Shown here piece by piece: positions 1 through 8,874 of a stretch of 64,000 bases of DNA (positions are counted from its first letter, which is position 1; each line of letters starts with the position of its first letter). Location: assembly GCA_001898225.1 (NCBI GenBank), contig MKTJ01000036.1, forward strand, positions 1-64,000, in the 5' to 3' direction. The translations under genes and the position numbers were made by a program. The notes beneath the pieces were generated by a model. The model was given only the letters and a program-made list of their open reading frames with translations. It was not told where the DNA came from and did no database searches. The stretch is from Chloroflexi bacterium 54-19. Its GTDB lineage: Bacteria > Chloroflexota > Chloroflexia > Chloroheliales > Chloroheliaceae.

Positions 1-61
1 TAGGTTTGTAGAGGTCGCTGGTGACCTCGTTGGTCTGCGGTTTATTCAATAAATCGGTCAT
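1..61 (-). CDS. Partial CDS, N-terminus only (unknown product)
   Basis: An ATG on the minus strand at 61-59 is preceded by the ribosome binding site AGGAGT about 8 bases upstream (around 70-75). The 20 codons inside the window read MTDLLNKPQTNEVTSDLYKP and contain no stop, so the gene leaves the window at its left edge. It lies 68 bases downstream of the GH31 gene on the same strand and is probably the next gene of the sugar-uptake operon. The visible residues are too few to name a family. Confidence 0.6.
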   Translation of the reverse strand, partial: MTDLLNKPQTNEVTSDLYKP

Positions 62-129
62 TCTTTTAAAACTCCTCTTAGTAAACAATAAGCTAATCCA
101 ATGATAGCACTCTTGCGCAAATCAGGAGG

Positions 130-2553
130 TTAAAATTCTGCAAGAATAATTTTAACCTGTCTTCCATCGTACCGGATGGCCTGGCTGCCGGTTTTACTTT
201 CACCGGCCAGGGTAACTTGAAATTCCCGGTTAGCGGGCATACCGGGATAACTGCCCTGCCGCTCTCCAATGGTCAGGGTCCGGGTGTTTTCATCCCATTC
301 GATATCAATGGTCGAAAATGCGCCTTGTTCGTAATTATAATTGTCGCCTTCATCTTCGTACAACCTGAACCGTCCATCTTGTCCCGGAAAGATTCGCAGT
401 TCGAGGGGCGCTGTGGACTGCTCGCCGCTAAATTGTAGGTCTGGCCCAATTGGCACGATTGACCCACTCTTTACAAAAAGGGGCATTGTATCCAGCCCGG
501 CGGCGGCTTCAATTGTTTGCCCACCTTTGTAAGTTTGACCGGTCCAGAAGTCGTACCAGGTGCTACCCGCCGGGAGATAGACCGGGCGAGTTTCGGCGAT
601 ACCGCTTAACGGTTGAGAGTTTGCAGCGTATTGCATGGGATGCGTGACAGGGTTGACCAGGAAAGCAGGTCCAAACATGAATTGGTCACTGATGTTGTAG
701 GTTTTGGGATCCTGCCGGAAATCGAAGGCCAGGGCCCGCAGGATTGTATAGCTTTCGTGAGTTACCTGACCTGCCAACGAATAAAGGTAAGGCAGCAAAC
801 GATAGCGTAATTTCAGGAATTTTTCTAGCGAGTCGTAAAAAACTTCGCCAGGCTTGCCAAACCGCCAGATTTCGCGGGGTGTATCGGTGCCGTGGGCGCG
901 GAACATCGGCATAAAAGCCCCCACCTGGAACCAGCGCACGTAAAGCTCCCTAAAACCCAGGTCTTCCACACCCTCGTTATAATCGCCATTCCAGAACCAC
1001 AGGTCAGGTTTGCGTCCGACAAAAAAAGCCCCAATGTCAAAGGTCCAGTAAGGTGCGCCAGTAACCGTAAAGTTAAGCCCGGCGGGAATCTGCTGGCGGA
1101 GGGTTTCCCAGTTCGCTGCTGTATCGCCCGACCAGGTGATAGTCGCATAGCGATGTTGCCCGGCATAAGATGAGCGGGTCAGGTTGACCACCCGTTTTTC
1201 CTCGGTAGTGCGGCGCTGTCCTTCGTAAATCCCTTTGGAATGTTCGAGCGAATAGGCGTTGATAAGGGCCGGGTCGAGATAGAGTTTGGCTTCCGCTATG
1301 TTTATTTTTAACCGTTCTTCCGGCTCCGGCTTGAAAGCGCCTTTCCAATCCGCCTCAAATGGCTCGGTGCAATCACACCACCAGGCATCAATCCCATGAC
1401 AAAATAAACCCTCGTAGGCCTGTTTCCAGTACAGGTTGCGGGCCTTTTCGGAAAAGGCGTCGTAAGTGGCCCGGTTGCCGAGCAGGTTGCCCTGTTCGAG
1501 CATTTCGATTGAATTGGCTCCATTGGGATTCATAATCGGCCAGATTGAAACCATCAGACGGGCGTTAAGTTTGTGAATTTCCTCCATCATGGCATCCGGG
1601 TTCGGGAAACGGGAGGGGTCGAGCGATTTCTGGCCCCATAATCCCTCCGGCCATGATTTCCAGTCGAGGACAATACAATCGAGGGGCAGATTGCGCTCCC
1701 GGTATTCTCGCACGATTTCTACCAGTTCGGCCTGGTCAACATAGCGCTCTTTGGACTGGATATAACCAAAGGCCCATTTTGGCAGCATGGGTGATTGGCC
1801 GGTCAGGTAGCGCACCCCGCTCACGACCTCGTCCAGTTCGGGACCATAAATAAAATAAAAATTCAATTCGGGGGCAACTTCCGACCAGATATAGGAGCCA
1901 AATGCGTCATCATGGAAGGTCATCAGGGAATAGTTGTCCCAGAGCAATCCGTACCCGCGAGTTGATACCAGGACCGGCACTACCGCTTTCATGTTGGATT
2001 GGTATAAAAACTGGTGGCTGCCCCGCAAATTCATGACGCCTTCTTCGTGCGAACCGAGCCCGTAAAGGGCTTCGTCCTCGGCCCATTCGAATTCCAGTTT
2101 GGTGTGGTAAGCAGTCCGGTCAACCACCTGGCGGACATTGTCCGCCCGGCTTCGGGCCCCGTCCACGCTTTGACCCATCTGGATATTTACCTCGTCGTCA
2201 AAGACCGACTTGACGACTTCGGTCGGCATCAGGGTTTTGCCGCCTCGTTCCGGTTCTCCAGTTAAAACCTGCCCTGATTTGTCGAGATATGTAAAAGCCA
2301 GGGTAGCCTTATTGACCTGGATAGTAAGATCTCCGGTCGAAAAATAAAGGCTGTTCTCGTCTTCGTTCGTTTCGAAACTTGCGGTGGTGCCACTTTCCGG
2401 CACTACCATAAGGCTTGGTTGAGAACTGAATTCCGGTTCCAGGGTATAACGAACCTGCACAATTTTGGACGTGCGTGGGGTAAGTAGTATCCGCCCGGAC
2501 CCGGTGAGCAGGAGGAGTCCTTCAGGCTGGATACGATATTCGGTTAGTTGCAA
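130..2553 (-). CDS. GH31 family glycosidase (alpha-glucosidase/alpha-xylosidase type)
   Basis: The 807-residue protein has the GH31 layout: an N-terminal beta-sandwich, then a TIM barrel starting near residue 260 (MLPKWAFGYIQSKERY), then C-terminal beta domains. The nucleophile is predicted as Asp394 in the motif WWCDCTEP, and the acid/base as Asp477 in WSGDTAANW. GH31 enzymes are retaining exo-glycosidases that remove terminal alpha-glucose or alpha-xylose. No signal peptide is seen, so it should act in the cytoplasm on imported oligosaccharides. The start is TTG at 2553, supported by GAGGGA six bases upstream. It follows the ABC permease genes after 82 bases on the same strand. With the nearby alpha-fucosidase, an alpha-xylosidase role on xyloglucan fragments is plausible, but the substrate cannot be read from the sequence. 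Confidence 0.9.
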   Translation of the reverse strand: MQLTEYRIQPEGLLLLTGSGRILLTPRTSKIVQVRYTLEPEFSSQPSLMVVPESGTTASFETNEDENSLYFSTGDLTIQVNKATLAFTYLDKSGQVLTGEPERGGKTLMPTEVVKSVFDDEVNIQMGQSVDGARSRADNVRQVVDRTAYHTKLEFEWAEDEALYGLGSHEEGVMNLRGSHQFLYQSNMKAVVPVLVSTRGYGLLWDNYSLMTFHDDAFGSYIWSEVAPELNFYFIYGPELDEVVSGVRYLTGQSPMLPKWAFGYIQSKERYVDQAELVEIVREYRERNLPLDCIVLDWKSWPEGLWGQKSLDPSRFPNPDAMMEEIHKLNARLMVSIWPIMNPNGANSIEMLEQGNLLGNRATYDAFSEKARNLYWKQAYEGLFCHGIDAWWCDCTEPFEADWKGAFKPEPEERLKINIAEAKLYLDPALINAYSLEHSKGIYEGQRRTTEEKRVVNLTRSSYAGQHRYATITWSGDTAANWETLRQQIPAGLNFTVTGAPYWTFDIGAFFVGRKPDLWFWNGDYNEGVEDLGFRELYVRWFQVGAFMPMFRAHGTDTPREIWRFGKPGEVFYDSLEKFLKLRYRLLPYLYSLAGQVTHESYTILRALAFDFRQDPKTYNISDQFMFGPAFLVNPVTHPMQYAANSQPLSGIAETRPVYLPAGSTWYDFWTGQTYKGGQTIEAAAGLDTMPLFVKSGSIVPIGPDLQFSGEQSTAPLELRIFPGQDGRFRLYEDEGDNYNYEQGAFSTIDIEWDENTRTLTIGERQGSYPGMPANREFQVTLAGESKTGSQAIRYDGRQVKIILAEF

Positions 2554-2635
2554 AAGTTCCCTCGATTTTCTATTTATTTGTTTTTAATGAATGGGCTCCA
2601 GGATTAGTACAATTCTGGCCCATTAGGTCGACACT

Positions 2636-3457
2636 TTACCCTTTGACCGCGCCGGAAGTCAGACCCGACAGGATGAAGCGTTGGGCTAACAGGTATACAA
2701 CCAATACAGGCAAAATGGTCAACAAAATATCAGCGGATACCAGGCTCCAATCAGATTGGAACTGTCCGAAGAAGTTATAGACGGCAAGGGTCATCGGCCA
2801 CAAATCGCTGTTGTTCAAGAAATAAAGTGGGGCGATAAAGTCACTCCAGGCTCCCAGGAAACTCAGAACCGATAGGGTTATCAACACGGGCATCATCAGC
2901 GGCATGATTACAACAAAAAATAGTCGCCAGGGTCCGCAACCGTCCACGATAGCGGCTTCATCCAGTTCGCGCGGGATGTTCTGGACGAAGCCATATATAA
3001 GGAAGATACCAAACGGAATCTGCCCTGCCGCGTGTAAAATGATAATCCCAAGTTGGGTATTGATCAGGTGGGTTACCTGCATGACCTGGGTCAGGGTGAC
3101 ATAGTTGGTCGGCAGGGCGATACCCATTATCAGAAAAAGGTAGAGAAAGCGGTTAAGCCGGGTCCGGTTGCGGGAGAGGACAAAAGCCCCCATTGCGGCC
3201 AGCGTCGTTCCAATGATGGTCGAGCCGACCGAATAGAGCATGCTATTCAAAAAGCTCTGGCCCAATTTACCCTTCTCAATAACGGTTGAAAAGTTTTCAA
3301 AGTGTAACGAGGTAGGCAACCCGATGCCCATAGTGGCGGCATCGGTCTTTGTCTTGAGTGAGTTTACGATTATTATGTAAATTGGGATAAAAATTACTAC
3401 GCTGATTACAATAGCCAAAAGGTTAAAGCCAATGGATTTAAATGGTTTGGTACGCAT
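2636..3457 (-). CDS. Carbohydrate ABC transporter permease (MalG/UgpE type)
   Basis: A 273-residue inner-membrane protein with about six hydrophobic segments. The cytoplasmic EAA loop that docks onto the ATPase is visible as RELDEAAIVDGCGPWRLFF near residues 165-185. This is the CUT1-family second permease, which forms a heterodimer with the neighbouring MalF-type protein to import mono- or oligosaccharides delivered by the binding lipoprotein. Its ATG overlaps the stop codon of the upstream permease as TAATG (3455-3459), so the two are probably translationally coupled. No ATPase gene lies in the window. CUT1 systems often borrow a shared MsmK/UgpC-type ATPase encoded elsewhere. Confidence 0.93.
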   Translation of the reverse strand: MRTKPFKSIGFNLLAIVISVVIFIPIYIIIVNSLKTKTDAATMGIGLPTSLHFENFSTVIEKGKLGQSFLNSMLYSVGSTIIGTTLAAMGAFVLSRNRTRLNRFLYLFLIMGIALPTNYVTLTQVMQVTHLINTQLGIIILHAAGQIPFGIFLIYGFVQNIPRELDEAAIVDGCGPWRLFFVVIMPLMMPVLITLSVLSFLGAWSDFIAPLYFLNNSDLWPMTLAVYNFFGQFQSDWSLVSADILLTILPVLVVYLLAQRFILSGLTSGAVKG

Positions 3458-4440
3458 TATTCCGCCTGGTCCTTTCTGGTCATTAACCGTATGACAAAGT
3501 AGCCGCTCACCACCATAATCAGGAATAGCAGGGTGGAAAGCGCGGTTGCCACGCCGTACCGCCCCTGTCCGAACTCCTTAAAGACCGAGGTAAAGACCAC
3601 ATCGGTGGCGTAGCCCGGCCCACCGTTGGTGAGGACGTAGACAATGTCGAAAACCTTAAGGCCGTAAAGCAGGTTCAGGACTGTGGTAACGGTAATGACC
3701 GGGGTAAGCAAGGGCATGGTAATGTGCCAGAAACGCTGCCAGGGGTTTGCGCCATCAATGGCCCCTGCTTCGTAATAGTCCTTCGGGATTGCCTGGATAC
3801 CGGCCAGCAGAATGACCATGATATAGCCGACCCCTTTCCAGGTATCAACCCCGATAATCGAGTAAAGCGCGATGTTGGCGTCAACCAGCCATTTCTGGGC
3901 TAGCCCACCTAACCCGATGCCACGCAGAAATTCATTCACCAGCCCGGTTTGAGGGTTCAGTATGGATTTGAAGACAAGACCCACGACCAGCATAGGCAGG
4001 ACCGCTGGGAGATAGACGATAACCCGGTGCAGGTTGGTTAATTTTTTGACGCCTTCGGTCAGGAGGATGGCAAAGGCCAAGCCGAGGACGGTTTTCAGGA
4101 TAATCGTAAGGGCCGTAAAGACAAGGGTATTTTTTACGAAACTGAGATAATTTTCGTCCCCAGAAAAAATAGTTGCGAAGTTGTCGAGGCCGACCCAGTG
4201 AACATCGGTGGTGTAACTGTTCCAGTCTGTAAAGGAATATAAAAGCCCGGTCAGGCCGGGAATTACCGAAAAAACCGTGTAAAGGATTAAGGCCCCGGCG
4301 ACAAAATAAAACGGGTAAGTATGGCCTCGTTTGTTTTTTGATTTTATCCTGGCGACCGGGTCCGGCCTGGATTTGGTTCCCGGTTGTGCTTCGGGTTTAG
4401 CGTCGGCTTTAGTTTCCACTATTGCTCTGCTTCTTTGCAT
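3457..4440 (-). CDS. Sugar ABC transporter permease (MalF/UgpA type)
   Basis: The protein has 327 residues. A polar N-terminal tail of about 40 residues (Lys/Pro/Asp-rich) is followed by about six membrane segments. The EAA loop reads IPKDYYEAGAIDGANPWQRF near residues 215-235, which is typical for the first CUT1 permease. It pairs with the MalG-type protein encoded immediately downstream with a one-base overlap. It sits 323 bases downstream of the binding-protein gene, with a stem-loop in the gap that may lower permease expression relative to the binding protein. Confidence 0.93.
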   Translation of the reverse strand: MQRSRAIVETKADAKPEAQPGTKSRPDPVARIKSKNKRGHTYPFYFVAGALILYTVFSVIPGLTGLLYSFTDWNSYTTDVHWVGLDNFATIFSGDENYLSFVKNTLVFTALTIILKTVLGLAFAILLTEGVKKLTNLHRVIVYLPAVLPMLVVGLVFKSILNPQTGLVNEFLRGIGLGGLAQKWLVDANIALYSIIGVDTWKGVGYIMVILLAGIQAIPKDYYEAGAIDGANPWQRFWHITMPLLTPVITVTTVLNLLYGLKVFDIVYVLTNGGPGYATDVVFTSVFKEFGQGRYGVATALSTLLFLIMVVSGYFVIRLMTRKDQAE

Positions 4441-4569
4441 ATTTACTCTACCTTTGCTTTGGTACTGAGATTAGCTCTAGTCTGATTTTGAATTTTGTAT
4501 ATGTACAGGTTGGTAGGCTGGCGATTAGGTCCATTATACTTTACCAACCAATTATCCAGGATTTATAGC

Positions 4570-4612
4570 AAAATTTTACGGTTAAAGAAAGGTATAAAAT
4601 TTTACGGTTAAA
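4570..4612. repeat. 17-bp direct repeat pair in the binding protein-permease gap
   Basis: The sequence AAAATTTTACGGTTAAA occurs exactly twice, at 4570-4586 and 4596-4612. The starts are 26 bases apart, about two and a half helical turns. It lies in the 323-base gap 4441-4763, which otherwise shows no gene. The function is unknown. It could be a tandem duplication beside the adjacent hairpin or a protein-binding pair. Confidence 0.75.
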
Positions 4613-4614
4613 AC

Positions 4615-4642
4615 CGGCCCGGTTAGGAAAACCGCCGGGCCG
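4615..4642 (-). terminator. Intercistronic stem-loop (attenuator-like) after the binding-protein gene
   Basis: A perfect 8-bp GC stem (CGGCCCGG at 4615-4622 with CCGGGCCG at 4635-4642) closes a 12-base loop. On the minus strand it is followed by GTTTTAACC, a short T tract. It lies between the highly expressed type of gene (binding protein) and the permease genes. Such hairpins usually allow partial termination or protect the upstream message. Confidence 0.6.
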
Positions 4643-4763
4643 TAATTTTTAATATGGTTAGTAGTTCCACCTTGCGAGTTGAGATTGTTAAGGGAAGTGT
4701 CGTTTTCAGCCCATACCGGCCCAACCTTGAAGCTTGGTCCGGTAGAGCCAGGTTTAACTTGGA

Positions 4764-6227
4764 CTACTTCCAGGCCGGGTCATTGGCGGTTTTTGCGGCG
4801 GTTGCCCGGCGCTGGTCAATTTTCTTCAGCACGTCGAGCGGCTGCATCCCACCACTGAACATCGCGACCATGTCTTTACCCATATCAAACCACTGGGCAT
4901 TGACGTAGGTGATGGAAGCCTGGTAGACGGTACCGGTCTTAGGATAGGTGGTGAAGAAGTTCTTCTGCTCGGTGTTGAATTTGTCCTTAACACCCTGGAA
5001 GTTCAGAGCAGAGAAGGTCGGTTCGTTGTCGAGCAGATATTGCAGGTTGTCCGGCTGGGTCAGGAAGGCCAGGTACTGTTTGGCAGCGTCAATATGCTTG
5101 GAGCCGGAATAGATGAACTTGCTCGGACCACCGGGGTTAACAGCAACAATCTGATTGTCGTCGAGAGGCATCGGGAAGTAACCCCAATTTTCCAACTTCT
5201 GGTCCGGGTAAGCTTTCACGATTGCGGCGGGTTCGTTCAGGGTGTTCAGGTTCATCGCAAACTTGCCACTTGAAAGCTTGGCTTCGGTCTGGTCGCCTGT
5301 ATCTGACAGGGCATTTCCCCCGAAATAACCGTTGGTGTACATCTCCTGCATTTGCTGCAAAGTCGTCAGGGCGTCTTTGTTATCGGCAAAGGTCGTCTTG
5401 TTGGTGTTCAAGAGGTCTTTGAGGCCGGGAGTATTTTCTTCCCAGCGCGGGCCCTGGTGCGGGAACCACAGGACGTGGTGCCAGCCGTCGGCAATCGGTT
5501 CGTAGATGGGGGTAATCCCGGCAGCCAGGATTTTGTCACAAATCGCCTTGAATTCAGCATAGGTCTTCGGAACACTCAGGCCGAGTTGCTGGAAAATCTG
5601 TTTGTTGTAGTTGACCACGAAAGTACCGCCCTTGGTATCCCAGACGGTCAACCCGTAGACTTTGCCGTTGACGGTGGTTTCATTGACCGAAATGGGGTCT
5701 TCAGTTTTGACCCAGGGTTCGTTGGAAAGGTCAACCGCGTTCTTTTCAACGTTGTAATCGCTGGCAAGCTGCCCCGCGCCGGTCTGGCCGCCAAAAATGT
5801 CAGGGCCCTGGCCGGAGTTCAGGCGGGTCTTGAGGACGTTAAAATACTGGTCTGCAGGGATAATCTGGTAGTCAATGTGAATACCGGTCTGCTCCTCGAA
5901 CTTCTTGCCCAGGGCCTGTTCGGGGTCTTTAATCCAGCCCTGGCTGGCGATAAGGGTCAGAGTGATGTTCTGTTTGACAGCAGCAGTGGTGGCGGCACTC
6001 GTTGTTGTCGCCGCCGTGGTGGCAGTTCCGGCTGCGGTAGTTGCAGCGGCTGTCGTTGCAGTCCCGGCGGCAGTTGTGGCTGCGGCGGCAGTTGTAGCGG
6101 TAGCCGCTGCCGTAGTGGCTGCGGCGGTGGTAGGTGCTGGAGCAGTGGTGGCAGTGCTGTCACCGCAGGCAACCAGCAGCATCCCTACCATCAAGGATAC
6201 CACCAGGGAAGTAACAAGCCTTCTCAT
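4764..6227 (-). CDS. Extracellular sugar-binding lipoprotein of the ABC importer
   Basis: The 487-residue protein starts with a lipoprotein signal peptide whose lipobox LLVACGDS predicts Cys21 as the lipidated residue. A linker of repeated Thr/Ala (about residues 25-90) leads to a solute-binding fold of the MalE/UgpB cluster (ITLTLIASQGWI, then GQGPDIFGGQTGAG and the C-terminal segments). It captures a sugar outside the membrane and hands it to the two permeases encoded downstream. The linker DNA is a low-complexity GC-rich repeat that also gives long open frames on the opposite strand, which are not genes. Transcription probably starts at the promoter at 6440-6468, under a LacI operator. Confidence 0.93.
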   Translation of the reverse strand: MRRLVTSLVVSLMVGMLLVACGDSTATTAPAPTTAAATTAAATATTAAAATTAAGTATTAAATTAAGTATTAATTTSAATTAAVKQNITLTLIASQGWIKDPEQALGKKFEEQTGIHIDYQIIPADQYFNVLKTRLNSGQGPDIFGGQTGAGQLASDYNVEKNAVDLSNEPWVKTEDPISVNETTVNGKVYGLTVWDTKGGTFVVNYNKQIFQQLGLSVPKTYAEFKAICDKILAAGITPIYEPIADGWHHVLWFPHQGPRWEENTPGLKDLLNTNKTTFADNKDALTTLQQMQEMYTNGYFGGNALSDTGDQTEAKLSSGKFAMNLNTLNEPAAIVKAYPDQKLENWGYFPMPLDDNQIVAVNPGGPSKFIYSGSKHIDAAKQYLAFLTQPDNLQYLLDNEPTFSALNFQGVKDKFNTEQKNFFTTYPKTGTVYQASITYVNAQWFDMGKDMVAMFSGGMQPLDVLKKIDQRRATAAKTANDPAWK

Positions 6228-6401
6228 TTAATCTATCCTCTCTTTAAGTATCGAAGTGAGCTTTCCAACAACAGCGAAGTTAAGGAAACACCCAACCGTA
6301 AACCAGCTATAAGAGCTTGAGGCCCTTTTTTATCAACATTGAAAAACGCCTTAAAGTCGGCACCGTTTGGGATATTAAATAGCGAGAAAAAATAAAAATG
6401 T

Positions 6402-6436
6402 TTTATCAAATCAGTTTGACAAATCGGTTTGATAAA
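6402..6436. promoter_or_regulatory. Tandem LacI-type operators upstream of the sugar-import operon
   Basis: Two adjoining palindromic sites are seen: TCAAATCAGTTTGA (6406-6419) and CAAATCGGTTTG (6420-6431). Both are embedded in a larger inverted repeat, TTTATCAAA (6402-6410) with TTTGATAAA (6428-6436). They lie right after the minus-strand -10 box and overlap the plus-strand promoter. A repressor bound here would block both divergent units. The adjacent LacI gene at 6650 is the natural candidate. The rest of gap 6228-6649 shows no gene. Confidence 0.75.
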
Positions 6437-6444
6437 GGTATTGT
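6416..6444 (+). promoter_or_regulatory. Promoter for the LacI gene at 6650
   Basis: A TTGACA box at 6416-6421 and TATTGT at 6439-6444 are separated by 17 bases. The promoter points at the LacI gene about 200 bases downstream and overlaps the operators, which suggests autoregulation. Confidence 0.5.
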
Positions 6445-6468
6445 AGAGCCAACCAATATTCTTGTCAA
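6440..6468 (-). promoter_or_regulatory. Promoter of the sugar-import operon
   Basis: Reading the minus strand, TTGACA (6468-6463) and TACAAT (6445-6440) are separated by exactly 17 bases, close to the sigma-70 consensus. Transcription would begin inside the operators at about 6433 and run into the binding-protein gene after a leader of about 200 bases. Confidence 0.75.
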
Positions 6469-6649
6469 GGATTTTTTCCAGGTTTTGCATCAGAAAATGA
6501 TGCTGAATAATTATTCAGTAAAGGTTCTATTGGCTGAAAATAATCTTAGGAAAGTCGTTGCGGAAGTTGGTAGAATTATGGCAGTTGTTTTCAAATTGTC
6601 GGCGAAATAATTTAGAGCTTGAAACCTTTTCAAGAAGAAAGGATGCACA

Positions 6650-7669
6650 ATGGCGACGATAGATGATGTTGCCAGGCTTGCCAAGGTATCCCGTAGCACA
6701 GTTTCGCACGCTCTGAGTGGCAACCGTCCCATCTCTAAAGAGGTTAAAGAACGTATCTTCCAGATTATGGACGAACTGGATTACCGCCCTAACAGCCTGG
6801 CAAAAGCCCTCAAAACCAAGCAGACCAGGATTATCGCCCTGCTCTTTCCCTCCCAGCGCAAAGATTTATCGCCAATGCAGCTAGAATTCGTCAACTCGGC
6901 GATGCAAGCCGCCAGCGCTAACGAATATTCGCTGCTATTGTCCACGCTCCCCGTCGAAGAACCGAAGATAATCCATTTCATCGAAAAAGGCTTTGTAGAC
7001 GGGGTAGTATTGCTTGGTGTCAAGATGCACGACCCTCGCGTTGAACTTTTACGCAAACTGAAATACTCTTTCAGCTTGATAGGTCACTGCGAAGATAATA
7101 CCGGGCTATCGTTTGTTGACCTTGATTTTGAAAAAGCCCTGTATATGTGTGTTGAACACCTGGCCGGTTTGGGACATACCTGTATCGGCTTTATCACGGA
7201 AGCACAAACCCTGCTTGACCAGGAATTTGGAGCGGCCCTGCGGTCTAATACCGGTTTTAAGCGAGGTTTAGAGCAATTCGGCATAACCGGATTCAGCTAC
7301 CCCTGCCAGCCGGAAGCCGCCGCCGGCCACGCATTGATGGACCATATGCTGGCCGAACACCCTGGAATGAGCGCGATTATCACAATTAACCCCTGGGTTA
7401 TTGCCGGGGTGAACCAGGCTGCCGCCGAGAGAGGTCTGCATATTCCGCAAGACCTGTCGCATATCTCGGTGGTTTCGTCCCAATTCGCCGAGCTCCTTAC
7501 CCCTCCCCTTACCACGATTGACCTGCCAAACAGTGAGATGGGTCGTATCGGGGTCGAGTTTTTGCTTCGCCAGCTTGAAGATAAGGAGGTTGGCCCTTCG
7601 CAGCAGCTTCTGGAACCACGCCTGACCGTCCGGGCCAGCACGATGCCTTACCGGGGCCTCCCGGATTAG
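6650..7669 (+). CDS. LacI-family transcriptional repressor
   Basis: The 339-residue protein has an N-terminal LacI helix-turn-helix (ATIDDVARLAKVSRSTVSHA) with hinge-helix residues near 50-58. A periplasmic-binding-protein-like effector domain follows from about residue 60 to the end. The length is normal for the family. An AAGAAAGGA ribosome binding site lies about 7 bases before the ATG. The gene is divergent from the ABC sugar-import operon, and the shared control region carries two palindromic sites. It is therefore the likely sugar-responsive repressor of that operon and possibly of the fucosidase operon, where similar half-sites recur. The effector sugar is unknown. Confidence 0.92.
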   Translation: MATIDDVARLAKVSRSTVSHALSGNRPISKEVKERIFQIMDELDYRPNSLAKALKTKQTRIIALLFPSQRKDLSPMQLEFVNSAMQAASANEYSLLLSTLPVEEPKIIHFIEKGFVDGVVLLGVKMHDPRVELLRKLKYSFSLIGHCEDNTGLSFVDLDFEKALYMCVEHLAGLGHTCIGFITEAQTLLDQEFGAALRSNTGFKRGLEQFGITGFSYPCQPEAAAGHALMDHMLAEHPGMSAIITINPWVIAGVNQAAAERGLHIPQDLSHISVVSSQFAELLTPPLTTIDLPNSEMGRIGVEFLLRQLEDKEVGPSQQLLEPRLTVRASTMPYRGLPD

Positions 7670-7765
7670 CCAAAATTTGGCTTTCCCAGGCTGGCCCGGT
7701 AAAGACATTGGAATAATTTAAAACCTTTTAAATTTGTTAAAGTACGCCTGAGGTTGGGACGAGTG

Positions 7766-8842
7766 TTAGTCCATTACGATGCAGACTTTGCCGCTTTGCC
7801 CGGCGTCGGCGACCTGGTAGGCTTCTACCGCCTGGTCGAGCGCGAAACGATGCGAAACAATAACCTCAGGTTTTAGGTTCCATTCGACCAGTTTTTCGAC
7901 CAGGTCTTCCATGTGAGCAAGACTGGTTACCCAGGAGCCATAGATGGTAATCTGGTTGTGAATAATGGTCTGGCTAACATCAAAACTGACCGTATTGCCT
8001 TCGCCGACCATGGCTGCTCGCCCCCAGCGGCGCGTCCCCTGGAGAGCCAGCAAACGGCCCTGGGGCGACCCGGAGCAATCCACCGAAACCTCGCAGCCAA
8101 ATCCTTCGGTCGCGGTCTTTATTTTCGCCACCGCTTCGGGGTCATCGGCCCGGATACCGAGGTCAATGGCGCCCCGTTCGAGCGCGAAATCAAGCCGCGC
8201 CTGGGAAACATCGGCCCCAATGACAAAAGTCGCGCCCATTTTCTTGGCGACCAGACCCGCCGCCATCCCGACCGGACCCATCCCGGTTAGCAGTACCCGG
8301 TCTTGACCGGAAACTTTCACCCGGTTAAGAGCCTCGTAGACCGTTCCAAAACCGCAGGCAATCAAAGCCCCATCGACGTAGCTCAGCACATCGGGCAGGG
8401 CCACGCAGTTATTTTCCTCGGCCAGTAAATATTCGGCGTGACCACCATCACGCTGCCACCCATAAGCGGCCCGGTGTTCCGAGGTGCAGGAAATCATGTA
8501 ACCTTCCCGGCAATCGTGGCAGACCCCACAACCGCTTATGTGATAGATAATGACCCGGTCGCCCTCGGCAAATTGTTTACATCCGGGTCCAACTTTGACA
8601 ATCTGCCCGCTGGGTTCGTGCCCGGCGATAACATTCTGGTAACCTTCGGGACCATGACCCAGGTGCTCACGGTAAATCGCCCGGATGTCGCTGCCGCAAA
8701 TCGAGGAAGCTTTCATTTTAACCAGCACCTGACCGTGACCGGGTTCAGGGACATCATATTTTCGAAATTCAACCTGGCGGCCACCTGGTAAGACCACACC
8801 TTGCATCTGGGCGGCGGTTGTTTCCAAATCCTTAACTGTCAT
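7766..8842 (-). CDS. Zinc-dependent alcohol/sugar dehydrogenase (MDR family)
   Basis: A 358-residue medium-chain dehydrogenase. The catalytic zinc site is visible as SSICGSD plus GHEPSG. The structural zinc loop has four cysteines in [15 protein letters not shown], and the Rossmann motif is [10 protein letters not shown] near residue 185. Relatives include threonine, sorbitol and other polyol or sugar dehydrogenases using NAD(P). It is the last gene of the apparent operon fucosidase, aldo/keto reductase, dehydrogenase (32-base gap). Oxidation of fucose or a fucose-derived polyol is a reasonable inference. The exact substrate is not determined. Confidence 0.88.
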   Translation of the reverse strand: MTVKDLETTAAQMQGVVLPGGRQVEFRKYDVPEPGHGQVLVKMKASSICGSDIRAIYREHLGHGPEGYQNVIAGHEPSGQIVKVGPGCKQFAEGDRVIIYHISGCGVCHDCREGYMISCTSEHRAAYGWQRDGGHAEYLLAEENNCVALPDVLSYVDGALIACGFGTVYEALNRVKVSGQDRVLLTGMGPVGMAAGLVAKKMGATFVIGADVSQARLDFALERGAIDLGIRADDPEAVAKIKTATEGFGCEVSVDCSGSPQGRLLALQGTRRWGRAAMVGEGNTVSFDVSQTIIHNQITIYGSWVTSLAHMEDLVEKLVEWNLKPEVIVSHRFALDQAVEAYQVADAGQSGKVCIVMD

Positions 8843-8874
8843 TTTTTTCCAGACTTTCTGTTAATAAACCAATG

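Noticed and set aside
5352..6320. A 322-codon Gly/Cys-rich plus-strand open frame
   Set aside because: It is antisense to the sugar-binding lipoprotein and its Thr/Ala repeat. The composition is an artefact of the GC-rich linker and there is no ribosome binding site or domain.
6233..6490. An 85-codon minus-strand frame upstream of the binding protein
   Set aside because: It overlaps the promoter and operators of the importer operon and shows no recognisable protein features.
8438..8791. A 117-codon plus-strand frame inside the zinc dehydrogenase gene
   Set aside because: It is antisense to conserved zinc-ligand codons and shows no homology or ribosome binding site.
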